Shown: positions 8,836 through 18,000 of the stretch, one piece after another
Numbering within the stretch: position 1 is the stretch's first letter
Layout of the letters: each line of letters starts with the position of its first letter
Notes under the pieces: model-generated
Seen by the model: the letters and a program-made list of their open reading frames with translations, nothing else
What the model was told of the DNA's origin: nothing
The model's database searches: none
Source of the DNA: DASPWW01 sp963803425
GTDB taxonomy: Bacteria > Actinomycetota > Thermoleophilia > Solirubrobacterales > 70-9
Direction of reading: 5' to 3'
Length of the DNA stretch: 64,000 nt
Assembly: GCA_963803425.1 (NCBI GenBank)
Contig: CAWDMA010000002.1
Span: 1 to 64,000 of the forward strand
Program-made: the position numbers and the translations under genes

Positions 8836-8910
8836 GAGCCCGGTGAGGGGAGACTCTCACGCCGGGATTCTGTGGGAGCCCGGGGGTGCGATTCCCCCGG
8901 GCGACCCGAC
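8836..8910 (+). ncRNA. Domains V and VI of the outer group II intron
   Basis: The hairpin GAGCCCGGTGAG...CTCACGCCGGGATT at 8836-8869 is domain V, followed by the same domain VI stem as in the inner intron (GGGAGCCCGGGGGTGCGATT and its partner). It begins 14 bases after the RT stop codon. The last 38 bases match the inner copy exactly. Confidence 0.83.
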
Positions 8911-9229
8911 CAACGGATATATCGACGCATACGAACACATGTTCGCTCGGACCCCGGACGGAATCCGCTCGCTTGTGTGAACCGGCCTCTGTGTTCACTC
9001 GGTCGCGCAGGGTGGCTCGACGCGGCGGCAACGCTGGCGCTGCACTCGCTTTCGCCCAGATGCGTCGGCCCGCAGCGGCGGTCTCGAACGATTCCTTTGG
9101 CACTCCGCCGCGCGCGGGTCGCACGGTGCTCCGTCAGGTGCCAGCACCCGCGGGTGGCGAAGTCGAAGGAAGCGCACAGGTGCTGTGGGCGGAGTTTGTG
9201 AAGGCCGAGCAGAATTTCCGCTACGTTGA
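8911..9229. other. Sequence 3' of the outer intron, no gene assigned
   Basis: This is the 3' exon side of the outer intron. Open frames exist on the plus strand (a frame through 8886-9254 gives readable residues such as WAEFVKAEQNFRYVD near its end) but no family is recognised. It could be the interrupted host gene or decayed sequence. Confidence 0.3.
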
Positions 9230-9700
9230 TTGCCGGACGAAACCGGCTGGCTGATCGCGGTCTTCGTCTGCCTGGCGGCGAACACCGACCGGAACGACGG
9301 CGCGATTACCCGGCTGCCCGACGTAGTGCACGTTGACCACGGGCTCTACTTCGGCGTGGGTCCCACGACCAGCCCGTTCTTCCAGGCTCGGCAGGTGCAT
9401 GTCGAGCACGGCGAACTCAGGATTGAGGCCGCGATTTCGGACCAGCTCGCCGAGACGCTGCAACGCGTCGTGCCTGACATCGACCCCCGCGAGGACCCCG
9501 AAGCCTTTGCCCGCGCGCTTCCCGAGCGCATGGACTACACCTACATGATCGCCAGCGAGCCTCACACTGACGATAGCTGTCCCTTTGACCAGATTCGTGA
9601 TGAGCCCGGCCGCGAGCCTGGCCGCGATCCACGCCCGGTCGGTGCGTACCTGGTGACGGCGACGCTGCTGAGACGCCTGCCCGAAGCTAAGGCGACGTAG
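9230..9700 (+). CDS. Hypothetical protein
   Basis: A 156-residue open frame with protein-like composition: acidic, with a clear stretch RLPDVVHVDHGLYFGVGPTT, then HGELRIEAAISDQLAETLQR and DPEAFARALPERMDYTYMI. The codons favour G/C at third positions, unlike the opposite-strand frame. No family is recognised, no signal peptide is seen, and no strong ribosome binding site precedes the ATG, so the true start may lie upstream. Confidence 0.4.
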   Translation: MPDETGWLIAVFVCLAANTDRNDGAITRLPDVVHVDHGLYFGVGPTTSPFFQARQVHVEHGELRIEAAISDQLAETLQRVVPDIDPREDPEAFARALPERMDYTYMIASEPHTDDSCPFDQIRDEPGREPGRDPRPVGAYLVTATLLRRLPEAKAT

Positions 9701-9934
9701 CATCACGGCGGGAATCACCTGTGCGGTGCTGTCGGTGGCTGTACGCGGGACCCGTCGCAACCCTCGCCGCAACGCGCGACGTCCGTCGACAGCGGCAATC
9801 CTGGTAGGAAACGATGGGGTCGAGGGCCGTCGCATCCGCTGCCGGAAAGGTCGATGACAAGCAGCAGTTCGGCGGCGAAGTCTTCGGTTCGCCGGCCAAC
9901 GTAGCCTGTACCCCCCACCAGGAGCGGGTTTCGC

Positions 9935-10380
9935 TCAACCCCACTGGTAAGGGAGAAACTTCCCGTCAAATGTAATCCGCACCCGGTCGCCCGCCGGATC
10001 AGAGACGCGCTCGACGTTGGCGCGGAAGTTGATTGCGCTCATGATCCCGTCGCCGAAGTCCTCGTGGATCAACGCCTTCAGCGCAGGCCCATGACCTGGA
10101 GCGCCTCATACAGACGATAGATAGTCGGGTCCACGGGCACCGCAGCGTCCAACGCACCCCGAGTAGGGATCTCCTCAAGCGCGCGAACGGCCCCTGCCGG
10201 CAACTCAAGCATTACAACACCCAGCCTCTCTGCCTCCTCGTGCGAGAAGGGATGCTGGCCCAGCACGGCTGCGGCGATCCAAACCCGTGGACGGCCCATT
10301 TGCGCAGCGAGCTCAGCAAACCTGAGTCCCCGTTCCTTCATGGCCGACTGGACGGCTTCTCCGGCTTCATGCTTGTTCAT
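9935..10380 (-). pseudogene. cynS: Cyanase (cyanate hydratase) with one frameshift
   Basis: Cyanase converts cyanate and bicarbonate to ammonia and CO2 via carbamate and works as a decamer. The first 96 residues match the family: an N-terminal helical HTH-like domain (LRFAELAAQMGRPRVWIAAAV, LGQHPFSHEEAERLG) and the catalytic start PTIYRLYEALQVMG, with the Arg and Glu equivalent to E. coli R96 and E99. After VMG one base is missing near 10085 and the frame stops at 10078. In the next frame the family C-terminus continues: ALKALIHEDFGDGIMSAINF (with the Ser equivalent to S122), then RITFDGKFLPYQWG and a TGA at 9935-9937. Total length about 147 residues, against 156 in E. coli. The gene stands alone. 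Confidence 0.9.
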
Positions 10381-10527
10381 GCTTCGCAGTATCCCAATCC
10401 TTCCCCAGGCCTCTCTCCGAATCGTTGGCCGCAGCAGCCGCTAAGACTGCTCGTTTGGACGAGAACCAGTTATCAGGAATTCCGGATAATTTTTTTTCGA
10501 TCAAGGGCGGCCAGCTGAGCCTCTTAG

Positions 10528-11845
10528 GGTCGGGAGGACGAGCGCTTCCACTCGCCCGAGGTGCAGATCGAGGCCGCCAAGGGATGGGCGAAGGATCGGG
10601 GTGAGCGGCTTGTTGCGTCGCCGATTCCCGAAGTCGATGTGAGCGGCAAGCTGCGGCTGTCCAGGCGCCCCGGTCTGTTGGCGGCGATCGAGATGATCGA
10701 GGCCGGCCAGGCCGACCAGCTCGTGGTGGCGTATTTCGACCGGCTGGTGCGCTCGCTGAAGATCCAGCTGGAGGTGATCGAGCGCGTGGAGAAGGCGGGG
10801 CGGGGAGATCTTCGCGCTCGACCACGGCAAGTCACGAACGGCACGGCGGCACAGCGCCTGTCGACGAACATGCTCGGCTCGGTGTTCCAATACTTTGCCG
10901 AGATCACGGGCGAGAAGGTCACGGTGGCTCAGGCACGAGCGGTGGCGCGGGGCGTCTACCCGCACCCGAACATCCCGGTCGGGATGTGCGCGGCGAGGAC
11001 GGCGTGCTGGTGGTGGAGCCCGCCGCCGCGAGGGTCGTGGTGCGGGCGTTCAAGCGCGGCGATCGCGGTGCGTCGCTGCCGGAGATCCAGGCGTTGCTGG
11101 CCGAGAACGGGATCGAGCGCGCGTTCTCCGGCGTGGGATCGATGCTGCGCTCGCGGATGTACCTGGCGAGATCCACTTCGGCGAGCTGCACAACACGGAC
11201 GCTCACGAGGCGATCATCGAGGATCGCGGGCTGTTCGAGCGGGTGCAGCGGCGGACGGTCGCGCGCGGGCGTCAGGCCAAGTCAGAGCGGCTGCTGGCCC
11301 GCCTGGGCGTGCTGCGGTGTGGGACGTGCGGGTCGCGGATGGTGATCAACTCCGACAGCGGCAGCTACCGCTGCGGTGATAAGAGCGCGAACGGGTGCGC
11401 TCGACGGGCAGCGGTCAAGGCCGACCGCGTCGAGGAGATGGTGATGAACGCCGTCCGCGCGTACACCGCCGACGCTCGCGGTCGCGCTGGGGTCGAGGCG
11501 CACCGGCGTGAAGCCGAGGCGGCGCTCGCCCGCGCCAGCGAGGATCTGAAGGCCGCGTTTCGCACGTTTGGCGGCTTCGAGCACGAGGAGGGTGCACGCG
11601 AGCGGATCGAGGAGCTGGTCAAAGCGCGCGACGACGCGCAGGCGCTCGTGGATCAGCTTGGCGGTAGTGGAGGTCAGCGCGCGCTCGTCAGGCCCGATGA
11701 CATCGACCGGCTAGGTGATCCTGCGAAGCGGCTGGTGGCGTGGCGGCGCTTGATCGCCGACACCGGGTGCGTGGCCACCGTCGCGCCCGCGCGGTCTCGG
11801 CAGTGGGATCCGACGCGGATTGAGATTAAGTTCTTGGGCCAGTAG
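10528..11845 (+). pseudogene. Decayed large serine recombinase
   Basis: Pieces in all three frames give a recombinase lacking its N-terminus. They are: EDERFHSPEVQIEAAKGW, VVAYFDRLVRSLKIQLEVIE, TNGTAAQRLSTNMLGSVFQY (10528-10983); GEDGVLVVEPAAARVVVRAF (from about 10992); and EIHFGELHNTDAHEAIIEDR, a zinc ribbon (CGTCGSRMVINSD) and a C-terminal coiled coil (11160-11845). At least four single-base indels are needed, near 10800, 10845, 10985 and 11160. A stop at 10525 marks the open end, so the catalytic Tyr-x-Arg-x-Ser segment is missing. It is not close to the recombinase at 4773. Confidence 0.85.
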
Positions 11846-12779
11846 ATCGCGTGCGACCCAATCGAGCGTTGCGGTCGATGAGCGCACGGACGTGTGCCGG
11901 CGTGGGCGCACGGTTCATGGTGCCTTCGAGCGCGACGCCGCCGGCGTGCTCTGCGCGAACGGAGATCAACCAGTGGCGACCTTCGACGATCAAGCGCTGC
12001 GGCAGCCAATGGCGGCGAGCTCTTGAGCCTGCGAATTAGACACGCGAGCCGCGCGTCCCGCTGTCTCGATACTTCCGCAGTCCGTCAAAGCATCAGCTCG
12101 CAAACGCCGAGGCGACGTTGTCGGAGATCGTCCCAAGCAGCAGCACGGACGTGCCCCGGGCGCCACCAAGCGGCTCGATCGGCTCGCTGTCGCAATGCTG
12201 ACCGAGCCGCATCGCGTCGGCAGCACCGCGGTAACGGACGTTTCGTCCAGGCTGCTAGCGCCGAAGTCGATGCCGCGTGTTCCGCTTCGAGCTGATCGCT
12301 TGCAAACCGCAGTGCACGCACCCGGCTTGACCGGGTGAGCCCGGGACCAGTGTGAAGGTCAGCTCGAACATGATGTGTCGACGCCCGACTCTTGGTCTAT
12401 TGGATGCGTCTGGTCGGGCGTTGGATGCCTGACGTTGCCGGCGACGCCGGTCGGGCGCCGCCATCGCGACAGCGCCCTCAGCCGGCCGCGGAGTGGCAAG
12501 GTCACGACCGTGGAGCGGCGGAAAGATTCGCGCCCGTGGGGCGCGTCCCTGCCCGGTGCGCGCGAGACCGACATGCCCGTCCCAACGCACAACCGTTTTG
12601 AACACGGGCGCGGCGCGGCTGGGGCTCAGTCGCCGGAACCTCCAGGCCCGTCAGGTGGGGGTGGCCAGCGCGGGTCGGCGACTGAACGCCACCAGCGGCC
12701 GGGCGCGCTCAGCGCTGCCCGTTGCCGGAGGAGCGAGCGCGTGGGGCCTCGAGCCCGCGTGGGGTGGTGGCTCTGAGCT
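11846..12779. other. Non-coding or decayed stretch
   Basis: I see no convincing gene here. A perfect hairpin (CACCCGG and CCGGGTG around CTTGA) lies at 12319-12337, with no T run. The part nearest 12780 is the 3' flank of the sulfatase gene. Confidence 0.5.
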
Positions 12780-15134
12780 TTATTGCCGCGCCATCGCGAT
12801 GCGCACCTCCGCTTCGCTGTCTTTGATCAGTTCGCCGCTTAGGTCGACGGTGACGGTGTGGAGCTTGCCGGTGAAGCGGAAGGGGGCCTTGTAGTCGGGG
12901 CTGACGGGCGAGGCGGGGTTGGCGCCGGAGGTCAGGCCGCCGGGATTGAACACGATGGGTGTTGTGACGGGCATGTCGGTCTCGGCAACGAGGGTGCCGT
13001 CGATGTAGAGCTGGGCGCGGCCGGGAGCGCCCTTGCCGTTCGGGATGTCAGGCGGTCCGGTGGGCTCGAACTCGAACCGGAGCTCGTGGCGACCGGTCGG
13101 CACGGGATCGGGTGAGGACACGCGGTAGATCGCTCGGCGCACGTAGTTGTGGACGTAGTGCAATCGATCGTCGAGCATGTAGAACGTCCACCCGCCGACC
13201 GCGGAGCCTTGGCAGAGCAGCACGCCTTCGGCGCCGTCGGTGGGGATTTCCGCGTCGGCGGTGATGCTGTGCGGGCGGTTGAGTACTCGCGGCCCCGTGA
13301 AGTACGGCACCGTTTGGGTGCCGGGACGGAAGGTGTAGGTGTCGCGGGCTTCGGCCGTCTGCGGCCGTTCGGTCATCGCCCGTTGCAGGGCGCTGCCGTC
13401 GATCGGGAGCACGTCGTATTTGCCGGCTTGTACGTACCACGTTGCGATCATCTCGATTAGCTTGTCGCGGTTCTCGGCCGCGACGTTGTGGTTCTCTGAC
13501 GGGTCCTCGGCGATGTGGTAGAGCTCCCAGCCGTGGGCGTCGAGCTCAGCTAGGGTCTCGCGCGTGATCGGAGTCCCGAATGGCTTGCCGGCGGCCTCTG
13601 CGAACGACGGGCCAGGCCAGGGGCAGACGGCGCGCCACCCGTCGTGATCGATCGCGCGGTGGCCGAACATCTCGAAGTACTGCGTCCTGTGTCGGGTCGC
13701 CGCGGCCGCGTCGTCGAAGCTGTAGGCGAAGCTGACGCCGTGGATCGGTGACTGCGTGACCCCTCGGATCGTCTGCGGAGGATCGATCCCGAGCGCGTCG
13801 AGGACGGTCGGGACGATGTCGATGATGTGCGCGTACTGAGAGCGCACCTCACCCTTGGCTTTGATGCCCTTGGGCCAGTGCACGAGGAACGGGTCAGACG
13901 TGCCGCCGCGGTAAGTCTCGCGCTTCCAGCGGCGAAGCGGGGTGTTCCCCGCCCACGTCCAGCCCCACGGGTAGTGGTTGAAGGTTGTCGGGCCGCCGAG
14001 CTCGTCGATCGCCTTGATGCTGTCCTGCAGCGGTTCGGGGGCGTTGTTGAAGAACTGCAGTTCGTTCGTGCTCCCGTTCGGCCCGCCCTCGGCGCTCGCG
14101 CCGTTGTCGGAGACGAGCATCACGATGGTGTTCTCGAGCTCGCCGATCTCCTCGAGGAAATCCATGAGCCGGCCGATGTGATGATCGGTGTGCGACAGGA
14201 ACCCCGCGAACACCTCCATCGCCCGGGTAGCGAAGCGGCGCGCGTCGGGCGAGAGCGAGTCCCACGCGGGGACGTCCGGGTCGTGCCGGGAAAGCTCCGC
14301 GTCGGCGAGCATCACGCCCAGCTCCTTCTGACGCGCGAGCACCCGCTCGCGGTAGCCGTCCCAGCCGTCGTCGAACTGGCCCTCGTAGCGGTCCGCCCAC
14401 TCCTTGGGCACGTGATGCGGTGCGTGTGTCGCTCCCGGGCAGAAGTGCAGGTAGAACGGCTTGTGCGGCGCGATCTGCTTGGCATCGGCGATGAACTCGA
14501 TCGCCTTGTCCACCAGGTCCTCGGTCAGGTGGTAGCCCTCATCGGGAGAGCGAGGGGCCTCGACCTGATGATTGTCGTAGACCAGGTCCGGGTTCCACTG
14601 GCTGGTGTCGCCGCCCAGGAACCCGTAGAAGCGTTCGAACCCGCGGCCCAGCGGCCAGCGGTCATACGGGCCCGCCGCGGACTCGAACTCGGAGGGCATG
14701 AGGTGGTACTTGCCGACCAGGTAGGTGTTGTAGCCGTGCTGCTGCAGCATCTCCGACAGGAACCCGTTCTCGAACGGGATCTGACCGTTGTAACCCGGAT
14801 ATCCCGTCGCGAGCTCGTTGATCGCCGCCGTCGCGTTGGCGTGATGGTTGCGTCCCGTGATCACGCACGAGCGCGACGGCGAGCACAGCGCCGTCGTGTG
14901 CATGCGGTTGTAGAGCAAACCCCCAGAGGCGAGCCGGTCGATGTTCGGTGTCGCGATCGGACTGCCGTAACAACCCAGCTGGCCAAACCCGGTGTCGTCG
15001 AGGACGACGATCAGCACATTCGGCGCGCCCTCAGGCGCTCGCAGCAGCCGCGGCCACGCCGGGGTCGACTCCTCGACAGTCCGACCGATCACACCGCTGA
15101 ACGCGGTTCCCGGCTCGTACTCGTTCAGCCCCAT
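12780..15134 (-). CDS. Arylsulfatase (type I, formylglycine-dependent)
   Basis: A sulfatase of about 784 residues that hydrolyses sulfate esters. The alkaline-phosphatase-like N-terminal domain begins APNVLIVVLDDTGFGQLGCYG, where the two Asp bind calcium. The activation motif CSPSRSCVITG (about residue 105) holds the Cys that would become formylglycine and the following Arg. Further ligands include LVGKYHLMPSE, HFCPGATHAPHH and VSDNGAS. The C-terminal 200 residues (from about VLLCQGSAVGGWTFYML) form the beta-rich domain common in long actinobacterial AtsA-like enzymes. The start at 15134 is chosen for its AAGGGAGCGGGTGGA leader; an open frame further upstream is Arg-rich and unlikely. No signal peptide is seen. 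No formylglycine-generating enzyme gene is nearby. Confidence 0.93.
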   Translation of the reverse strand: MGLNEYEPGTAFSGVIGRTVEESTPAWPRLLRAPEGAPNVLIVVLDDTGFGQLGCYGSPIATPNIDRLASGGLLYNRMHTTALCSPSRSCVITGRNHHANATAAINELATGYPGYNGQIPFENGFLSEMLQQHGYNTYLVGKYHLMPSEFESAAGPYDRWPLGRGFERFYGFLGGDTSQWNPDLVYDNHQVEAPRSPDEGYHLTEDLVDKAIEFIADAKQIAPHKPFYLHFCPGATHAPHHVPKEWADRYEGQFDDGWDGYRERVLARQKELGVMLADAELSRHDPDVPAWDSLSPDARRFATRAMEVFAGFLSHTDHHIGRLMDFLEEIGELENTIVMLVSDNGASAEGGPNGSTNELQFFNNAPEPLQDSIKAIDELGGPTTFNHYPWGWTWAGNTPLRRWKRETYRGGTSDPFLVHWPKGIKAKGEVRSQYAHIIDIVPTVLDALGIDPPQTIRGVTQSPIHGVSFAYSFDDAAAATRHRTQYFEMFGHRAIDHDGWRAVCPWPGPSFAEAAGKPFGTPITRETLAELDAHGWELYHIAEDPSENHNVAAENRDKLIEMIATWYVQAGKYDVLPIDGSALQRAMTERPQTAEARDTYTFRPGTQTVPYFTGPRVLNRPHSITADAEIPTDGAEGVLLCQGSAVGGWTFYMLDDRLHYVHNYVRRAIYRVSSPDPVPTGRHELRFEFEPTGPPDIPNGKGAPGRAQLYIDGTLVAETDMPVTTPIVFNPGGLTSGANPASPVSPDYKAPFRFTGKLHTVTVDLSGELIKDSEAEVRIAMARQ

Positions 15135-15447
15135 TCCACCCGCTCCCTTTGGTCGCGCGCCGCTCAAAGAAGGCCGCAACCTAAGCCGACACCGGCCGCC
15201 ACGCATCCTCCAAACCGGGTGAAATCGAGTCGCTCCGCCGTTCAGCAGCCTGACGCGACGACGAGGAACGCGCATAAGTGACGTCGGCGTGCGCCGATGC
15301 GCGCCGTGTCGAGACGGCCCGGTTTCCGCAGCACTACGCCCTGGCTGTCATCCCATTTGGATGATGCCGCTGCACCTTGTGAGTTCGAAGCTCTGAGCAC
15401 GAGGACCTCGGGATGAAGGGCGTCCGCAACAACAGATGGAGGCACGT
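15135..15447. other. Divergent intergenic region between sulfatase and DUF6325 gene
   Basis: About 310 bases separate the two divergent start codons. The only element I can support is GGAGG at 15439-15443 before the ATG at 15448. Confidence 0.4.
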
Positions 15448-15913
15448 ATGAACGACACCGATGTGGACGAGCTTGGGCCGGTCGACTACGTGGTCGTCGA
15501 GTTCCCGGCCGATAAGGCGAACTTCTCAGGTGCGATGGCCGCCGAGCTGACCGCGCTGGTCAAGCGCGGCACCGTTCGCGTGCTCGACTTGCTGATTCTC
15601 AAGAAGGAGCTCGACGGATCCGTGGAGGGCTTCGAGTCCCACGACTTCGGCGACATCGACCTCGCGTGGGCTGCTCGAGCTGGAGACCGAGCTCGCGATG
15701 CTGCTCGCTGAGGACGACGTCGAGGCGATCGGGGCCGCTATGGAGCCGGGGAGCGTCGCCGCTGTGCTGATCTGGGAGAACGTCTGGGCTGCGCCGTTCG
15801 GTTCCGCCGTTCGCCAGTCAGGCGGGCAGTTGGTGGCCAGCGGCCGGATCCCGATCCAGGCGATTGCGGCCGCGGTTGAGGCCGATGAGGCAGCGATGAA
15901 GGAAGGAGTCTGA
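15448..15913 (+). pseudogene. DUF6325-family protein with one frameshift
   Basis: The first part (from the ATG at 15448, with GGAGG seven bases upstream) reads GPVDYVVVEFPADKANFSG, LVKRGTVRVLDLLILKKELD and GFESHDFGDID. One base must be dropped near 15672 to continue as LLELETELAMLLAEDDVEAI, then EPGSVAAVLIWENVWAAPFG and SGGQLVASGRIPIQ. Together this is a full-length DUF6325 protein of about 155 residues, a small cytosolic family common in Actinobacteria with no known function. Residues are well conserved on both sides of the shift, so a sequencing error is possible. Confidence 0.82.
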
Positions 15914-15946
15914 GATGTTGGGTCGAGGTCGAGTGCAGGCGGAGGA

Positions 15947-16075
15947 GTGATCGGTGGGCGCCCGGTCGCGCGGACCGCCGCGGTTGCCGGTACGGCCGCG
16001 GTCGCGGTCCGTGGGGTGCGCCGCCGTGGGGATCGGCGCGACGACCGGCGCGATGATCGCCGGGACCGACGCTAA
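15947..16075 (+). CDS. Small basic protein downstream of the DUF6325 gene
   Basis: A 42-residue frame starting at GTG 15947: VIGGRPVARTAAVAGTAAVAV, then a charged repeat tail GDRRDDRRDDRRDRR. Short proteins with an Ala/Val/Gly helix and charged tail often sit after DUF6325 or SHOCT genes in Actinobacteria. A short out-of-frame ATG at 15915 (MLGRGRVQAEE) precedes it, so the natural start may be there with a lost base. Function unknown. Confidence 0.35.
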   Translation: MIGGRPVARTAAVAGTAAVAVRGVRRRGDRRDDRRDDRRDRR

Positions 16076-16508
16076 GAGCATCGTCCATTTCCATCGGCCA
16101 CGGACGTTCTGGCGATGGCTCCTGCCGATGCTGTTCGCCGCGCGCTTCCGCCTGCCCGCCGCAGCTCAGGCCAGCACACGGGCAGGTCCCCGCGTCGGAT
16201 GTCGGTCGCGTCGCTAACCACGTCGACGCGCCTTGCGCCAAGTTGCGGGATCGTCGCTCTGTCGATTTCTAGTGGGCCACCGCCCCGAACGGAATTCAGA
16301 TGTCGCGACCTCGACCACACTATCGTCGCAGCAATCGCCGCCGTGAACGCCGTCGGGTTTAGGTTGTGGGGCCTGACGATCGCCAGCGCCGGGACGGCGG
16401 CGGTCTGTCATCCGGATCGGATGATGGCGCCGGGTATGACGGGGGTACGGTTGGGGATGCCCGGGCGCACGGTGCACGTTCGCAAACCGACTCTGGGAGT
16501 TAGCCGAA

Positions 16509-16682
16509 ATGTCGTCGTCTGATGTTTCGAACACGTTTCTGGGTGGGCCGCTGAGCAGCGACGAGATCGCGGACGGCGCGTGTGCGTTCTCGTTCCCGCT
16601 ACTGGCTGGCTATCGCGTCAAGTGGCCCGAACACGCCGCCGTCGACGGCACCTGGACCCCACCCGCGTTCAAACCGGTCTAG
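16509..16682 (+). CDS. Small hypothetical ORF before a membrane protein gene
   Basis: A 57-residue frame, MSSSDVSNTFLGGPLSSDEI continuing to AGYRVKWPEHAAVDGTWTPP and a TAG at 16680-16682. It ends eight bases before the GTG of the membrane protein, so the two could be cotranscribed. No family is recognised. Confidence 0.35.
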   Translation: MSSSDVSNTFLGGPLSSDEIADGACAFSFPLLAGYRVKWPEHAAVDGTWTPPAFKPV

Positions 16683-16690
16683 GGAGAGCG

Positions 16691-17949
16691 GTGGAAGAAC
16701 CGACAAGCCGAGAAGGAGCCGGGTCGGGCGCGGGCGAGCCGGCTGCGCCGGATGCCGCCCTAACGCAGGTCCAGTCCGCTGGCGCCACCGAAGACGTGGC
16801 GCAGTCGCAAGCGACGCACGCCGTACACGGCGAGCCATCCCCTCCCTCGCGTGGATGGGTGTGGTTGGTCCGAGTCCTGATCTCGGTAACGACGGTGCTC
16901 GCGGTGCTCGCGATCCTCGCGGTGTGGGCCAACCGCCTGCTGCTGAACCCCAACAACTGGTCGAACACCAGCACGAAGTTGCTCCAGAACGCGGCGGTGC
17001 GCGACGCGACCTCCAACTACCTAGTGAATCAGCTGTATGCGAATGTCGACGTCGCCGGCGAGCTCCGGGGCAGGCTGCCGCCGCAGCTACAGCAGCTCGC
17101 CGGGCCGATCTCGGGAGCGCTACGCAACGTCGCGACCACCACCGCGCAGAAGGCGCTGGCCGCCCCGCGGGTCCAGGACGCCTGGAAGCAGGCCAACAAG
17201 GCTGCGGATCAGACGTTCGTCAACATCGTCAACGGCAAAAAGGGCACCGTGCAGGTCAACGGCGGTGAGGTCTCGCTAACCTCGCCCCGATCGTCGCCGA
17301 GATCACGAATCGCCTCGGCCTGCCGGATCTCAGCGCCAAGCTCCCGCCCTCGGTCGCAAACCTCACGATCCTCAAGTCGGACCAGATCAAGCTCGTCCAA
17401 GACATCGGCAAGGCATTGAAGGGGCTAGCGCTGCTGCTAACGATCATCGTCCCGGTGCTGTACGCGCTGGCGATCTGGCTCGCCCGCGGATACCGACGCC
17501 GCACGCTAATGAACGTTGGGATCGCGATCGTGTTCGCCGGCGTGCTCGTGTTCCTCGCGCGCACGGCGATCGTGTCGCAGGTGACCGACTCGCTCGTCAA
17601 AACCGACTCCGTCCGTCCCGCTGCAATGGCTGTCATATCGATCGCGAGCACAATGCTCACCGAGATCGCCGGCGCGTTCGTCGTTGTCGGCGTCCCGCTG
17701 ATCGCCGCCGCGTGGTTCGCCGGCCCGACACGGCTCGCCGTCAGGGGCCGTCGCACAATCGCTCCGTTCCTGCACGATCGGCCCGACTGGACCTTCGGGA
17801 TCGTGGCAGTCATCATGGTGCTGATCTTCATCTGGCAGCCGATCCCCGCCACCGGCACGCCGGTGGGGATCATTGTGTTCCTCGCGCTCGCCTTCCTGGG
17901 CACCGTGCTGCTGCGTCGTCAGACCGCCGAGGAGTTCCCCGACACTTAG
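16691..17949 (+). pseudogene. Integral membrane protein with one frameshift
   Basis: From GTG 16691 (AGGGAGA upstream): a Ser/Gly/Ala-rich cytoplasmic N-terminus of about 50 residues, a first membrane helix (VLISVTTVLAVLAILAVWAN), then an extracytoplasmic helical domain (NNWSNTSTKLLQNAAVRDAT, QTFVNIVNGKKGTVQVNGGE). One base is missing near 17277; in the restored frame it continues LAPIVAEITNRLGLPDLSAK into three or four more helices (LALLLTIIVPVLYALAIWLA, IAGAFVVVGVPLIAAAWF, FGIVAVIMVLIFIW). This layout is widespread in Actinobacteria in uncharacterised membrane proteins. Total length about 420 residues. Function unknown. Confidence 0.75.
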
Positions 17950-18000
17950 CCGCGCTCGGGGACACGCGTCGTCCGGACCTTCGACGCTCGGAGGACCGGC

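Larger units (their letters stand above)
1756..8910 (+). mobile_element. Outer group II intron, interrupted by two other elements
   Basis: The 5' end is set at GTGTGTCACGAACGCTG, which aligns with the 5' end of the inner intron (GTGCGCAACGAATGCTG) and fits the group II GUGYG rule. The 3' end is set after CGACCCGAC, identical to that of the inner intron. Between them lie an RNA leader (1756-2399, homologous to the inner intron's leader, with shared blocks such as TGTTGGCCCTCC and GCTGCGTTGGCTGAAGACCG), a broken reverse transcriptase gene, and domains V-VI. Without the two insertions the intron would be about 2.0 kb, a normal size. Flanks are ...AGCCACGCC and CAACGGATA...; I cannot name the interrupted host locus. 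Confidence 0.85.

Noticed and set aside
13827..15281. 484-residue open frame opposite the arylsulfatase
   Set aside because: It is Arg/Val/Leu-biased with no domain and mirrors the sulfatase frame, whose motifs are clear.
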